Below, piece by piece: positions 63,926 to 64,000 of a stretch of DNA of 64,000 nt (positions are counted from its first letter, which is position 1; each line of letters begins with the position of its first letter). Below the pieces are notes generated by a model. The model ran no database searches and was not told where the DNA came from. It was given only the letters and a program-made list of their open reading frames with translations. Source of the DNA: Mesorhizobium sp. 65-26. Lineage in GTDB: Bacteria > Pseudomonadota > Alphaproteobacteria > Rhizobiales > Rhizobiaceae. The DNA lies in contig MKVL01000015.1 of the NCBI GenBank assembly GCA_001899205.1, positions 90,300 to 154,299 on the forward strand, in the 5' to 3' direction. The position numbers and the translations under genes were made by a program.

Positions 63926-64000
63926 TCATGGCGAGGGCATCGGGCGGTCCTTCCAGCGCTTCGCGCGGATCATTCGCGCATGCGCGCGCTCCAGCAGGCC
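63926..64000 (-). CDS. Possible C-terminus of an upstream gene (cut by window edge)
   Basis: A minus-strand frame enters from the right edge and ends at TGA 63926-63928, encoding a basic tail (RAHARMIRAKRWKDRPMPSP). It would end 36 nt before efeU. With only 24 codons visible, no family can be assigned and it may be chance. Confidence 0.3.
   Translation of the reverse strand, partial: GLLERAHARMIRAKRWKDRPMPSP

Overview
The window is high-GC chromosomal DNA of an alphaproteobacterium, most likely a Rhizobiales member close to Mesorhizobium. The evidence is the gene set (PhoX, MbfA, single-cluster EfeUOB, the rph/hrcA/rdgB/hemW neighbourhood, a 206-residue GpmA), an Irr-type iron box, and several families of short palindromic intergenic repeats of the kind common in rhizobia. 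I see no phage, insertion sequence, CRISPR array, conjugation gene or replication origin. Most of it is ordinary core and soft-core chromosome.

Layout. 1-6.2 kb: a tripartite RND efflux system (permease cut by the left edge) and, divergently, a YadGH-like ABC-2 exporter. 6.3-15.8 kb: a Tat-exported PhoX phosphatase with a candidate PHO box, small membrane proteins, a PAP2 phosphatase, a SulP anion transporter with a STAS domain, a 3-methyladenine glycosylase, a divergent pair of a membrane protein and a membrane-anchored LytTR regulator, and a CYTH/CHAD polyphosphate-type pair. 15.9-19.7 kb: a TetR/CecR-controlled HlyD-ABC exporter with a clear palindromic operator. 19.7-25.7 kb: threonine dehydratase, Irr-box-controlled MbfA, a NIPSNAP/ABM pair facing an ArsR regulator, and a LigD-type polymerase that appears to be the remnant of a larger ligase. 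25.8-34.5 kb: a DCC protein and a saccharopine-dehydrogenase-like protein, a YCII/DGPF plus ECF42 sigma module with a recognisable ECF42 promoter, a GST, cysK, a LysE exporter and a sorbosone-type dehydrogenase. 34.5-41.1 kb: housekeeping genes hrcA, rph, rdgB, hemW, rsmI, yraN. 41.2-51.3 kb: uppP, a GST, queG, an epimerase-like protein, mepA, glk, an MsbA-like ABC exporter, dapB, gpmA, tRNA-Leu(CAG). 51.4-64 kb: an SDR, two small proteins, a CDGSH protein, an orphan HyuA-like protein, glcB, an orphan sulfotransferase in an AT-richer patch, and the iron-uptake operon efeUOB with a second imelysin-domain protein.

Genes that work together. Iron is the strongest theme: EfeU-EfeO-EfeB import iron, while MbfA, behind an Irr box, exports or detoxifies it. 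Detoxification and export form a second theme (RND, two ABC-2 exporters, GSTs, LysE). I found no convincing entirely new multi-gene system. The best leads are the ECF42 module with its own promoter motif, the EfeO protein whose HXXE motif has become HXXA beside an intact paralogue, the truncated LigD, and the LytTR/membrane-protein pair with direct repeats in between. Gene starts were chosen from Shine-Dalgarno placement, overlaps and family length. No database search was possible, so family names rest on motif recognition.
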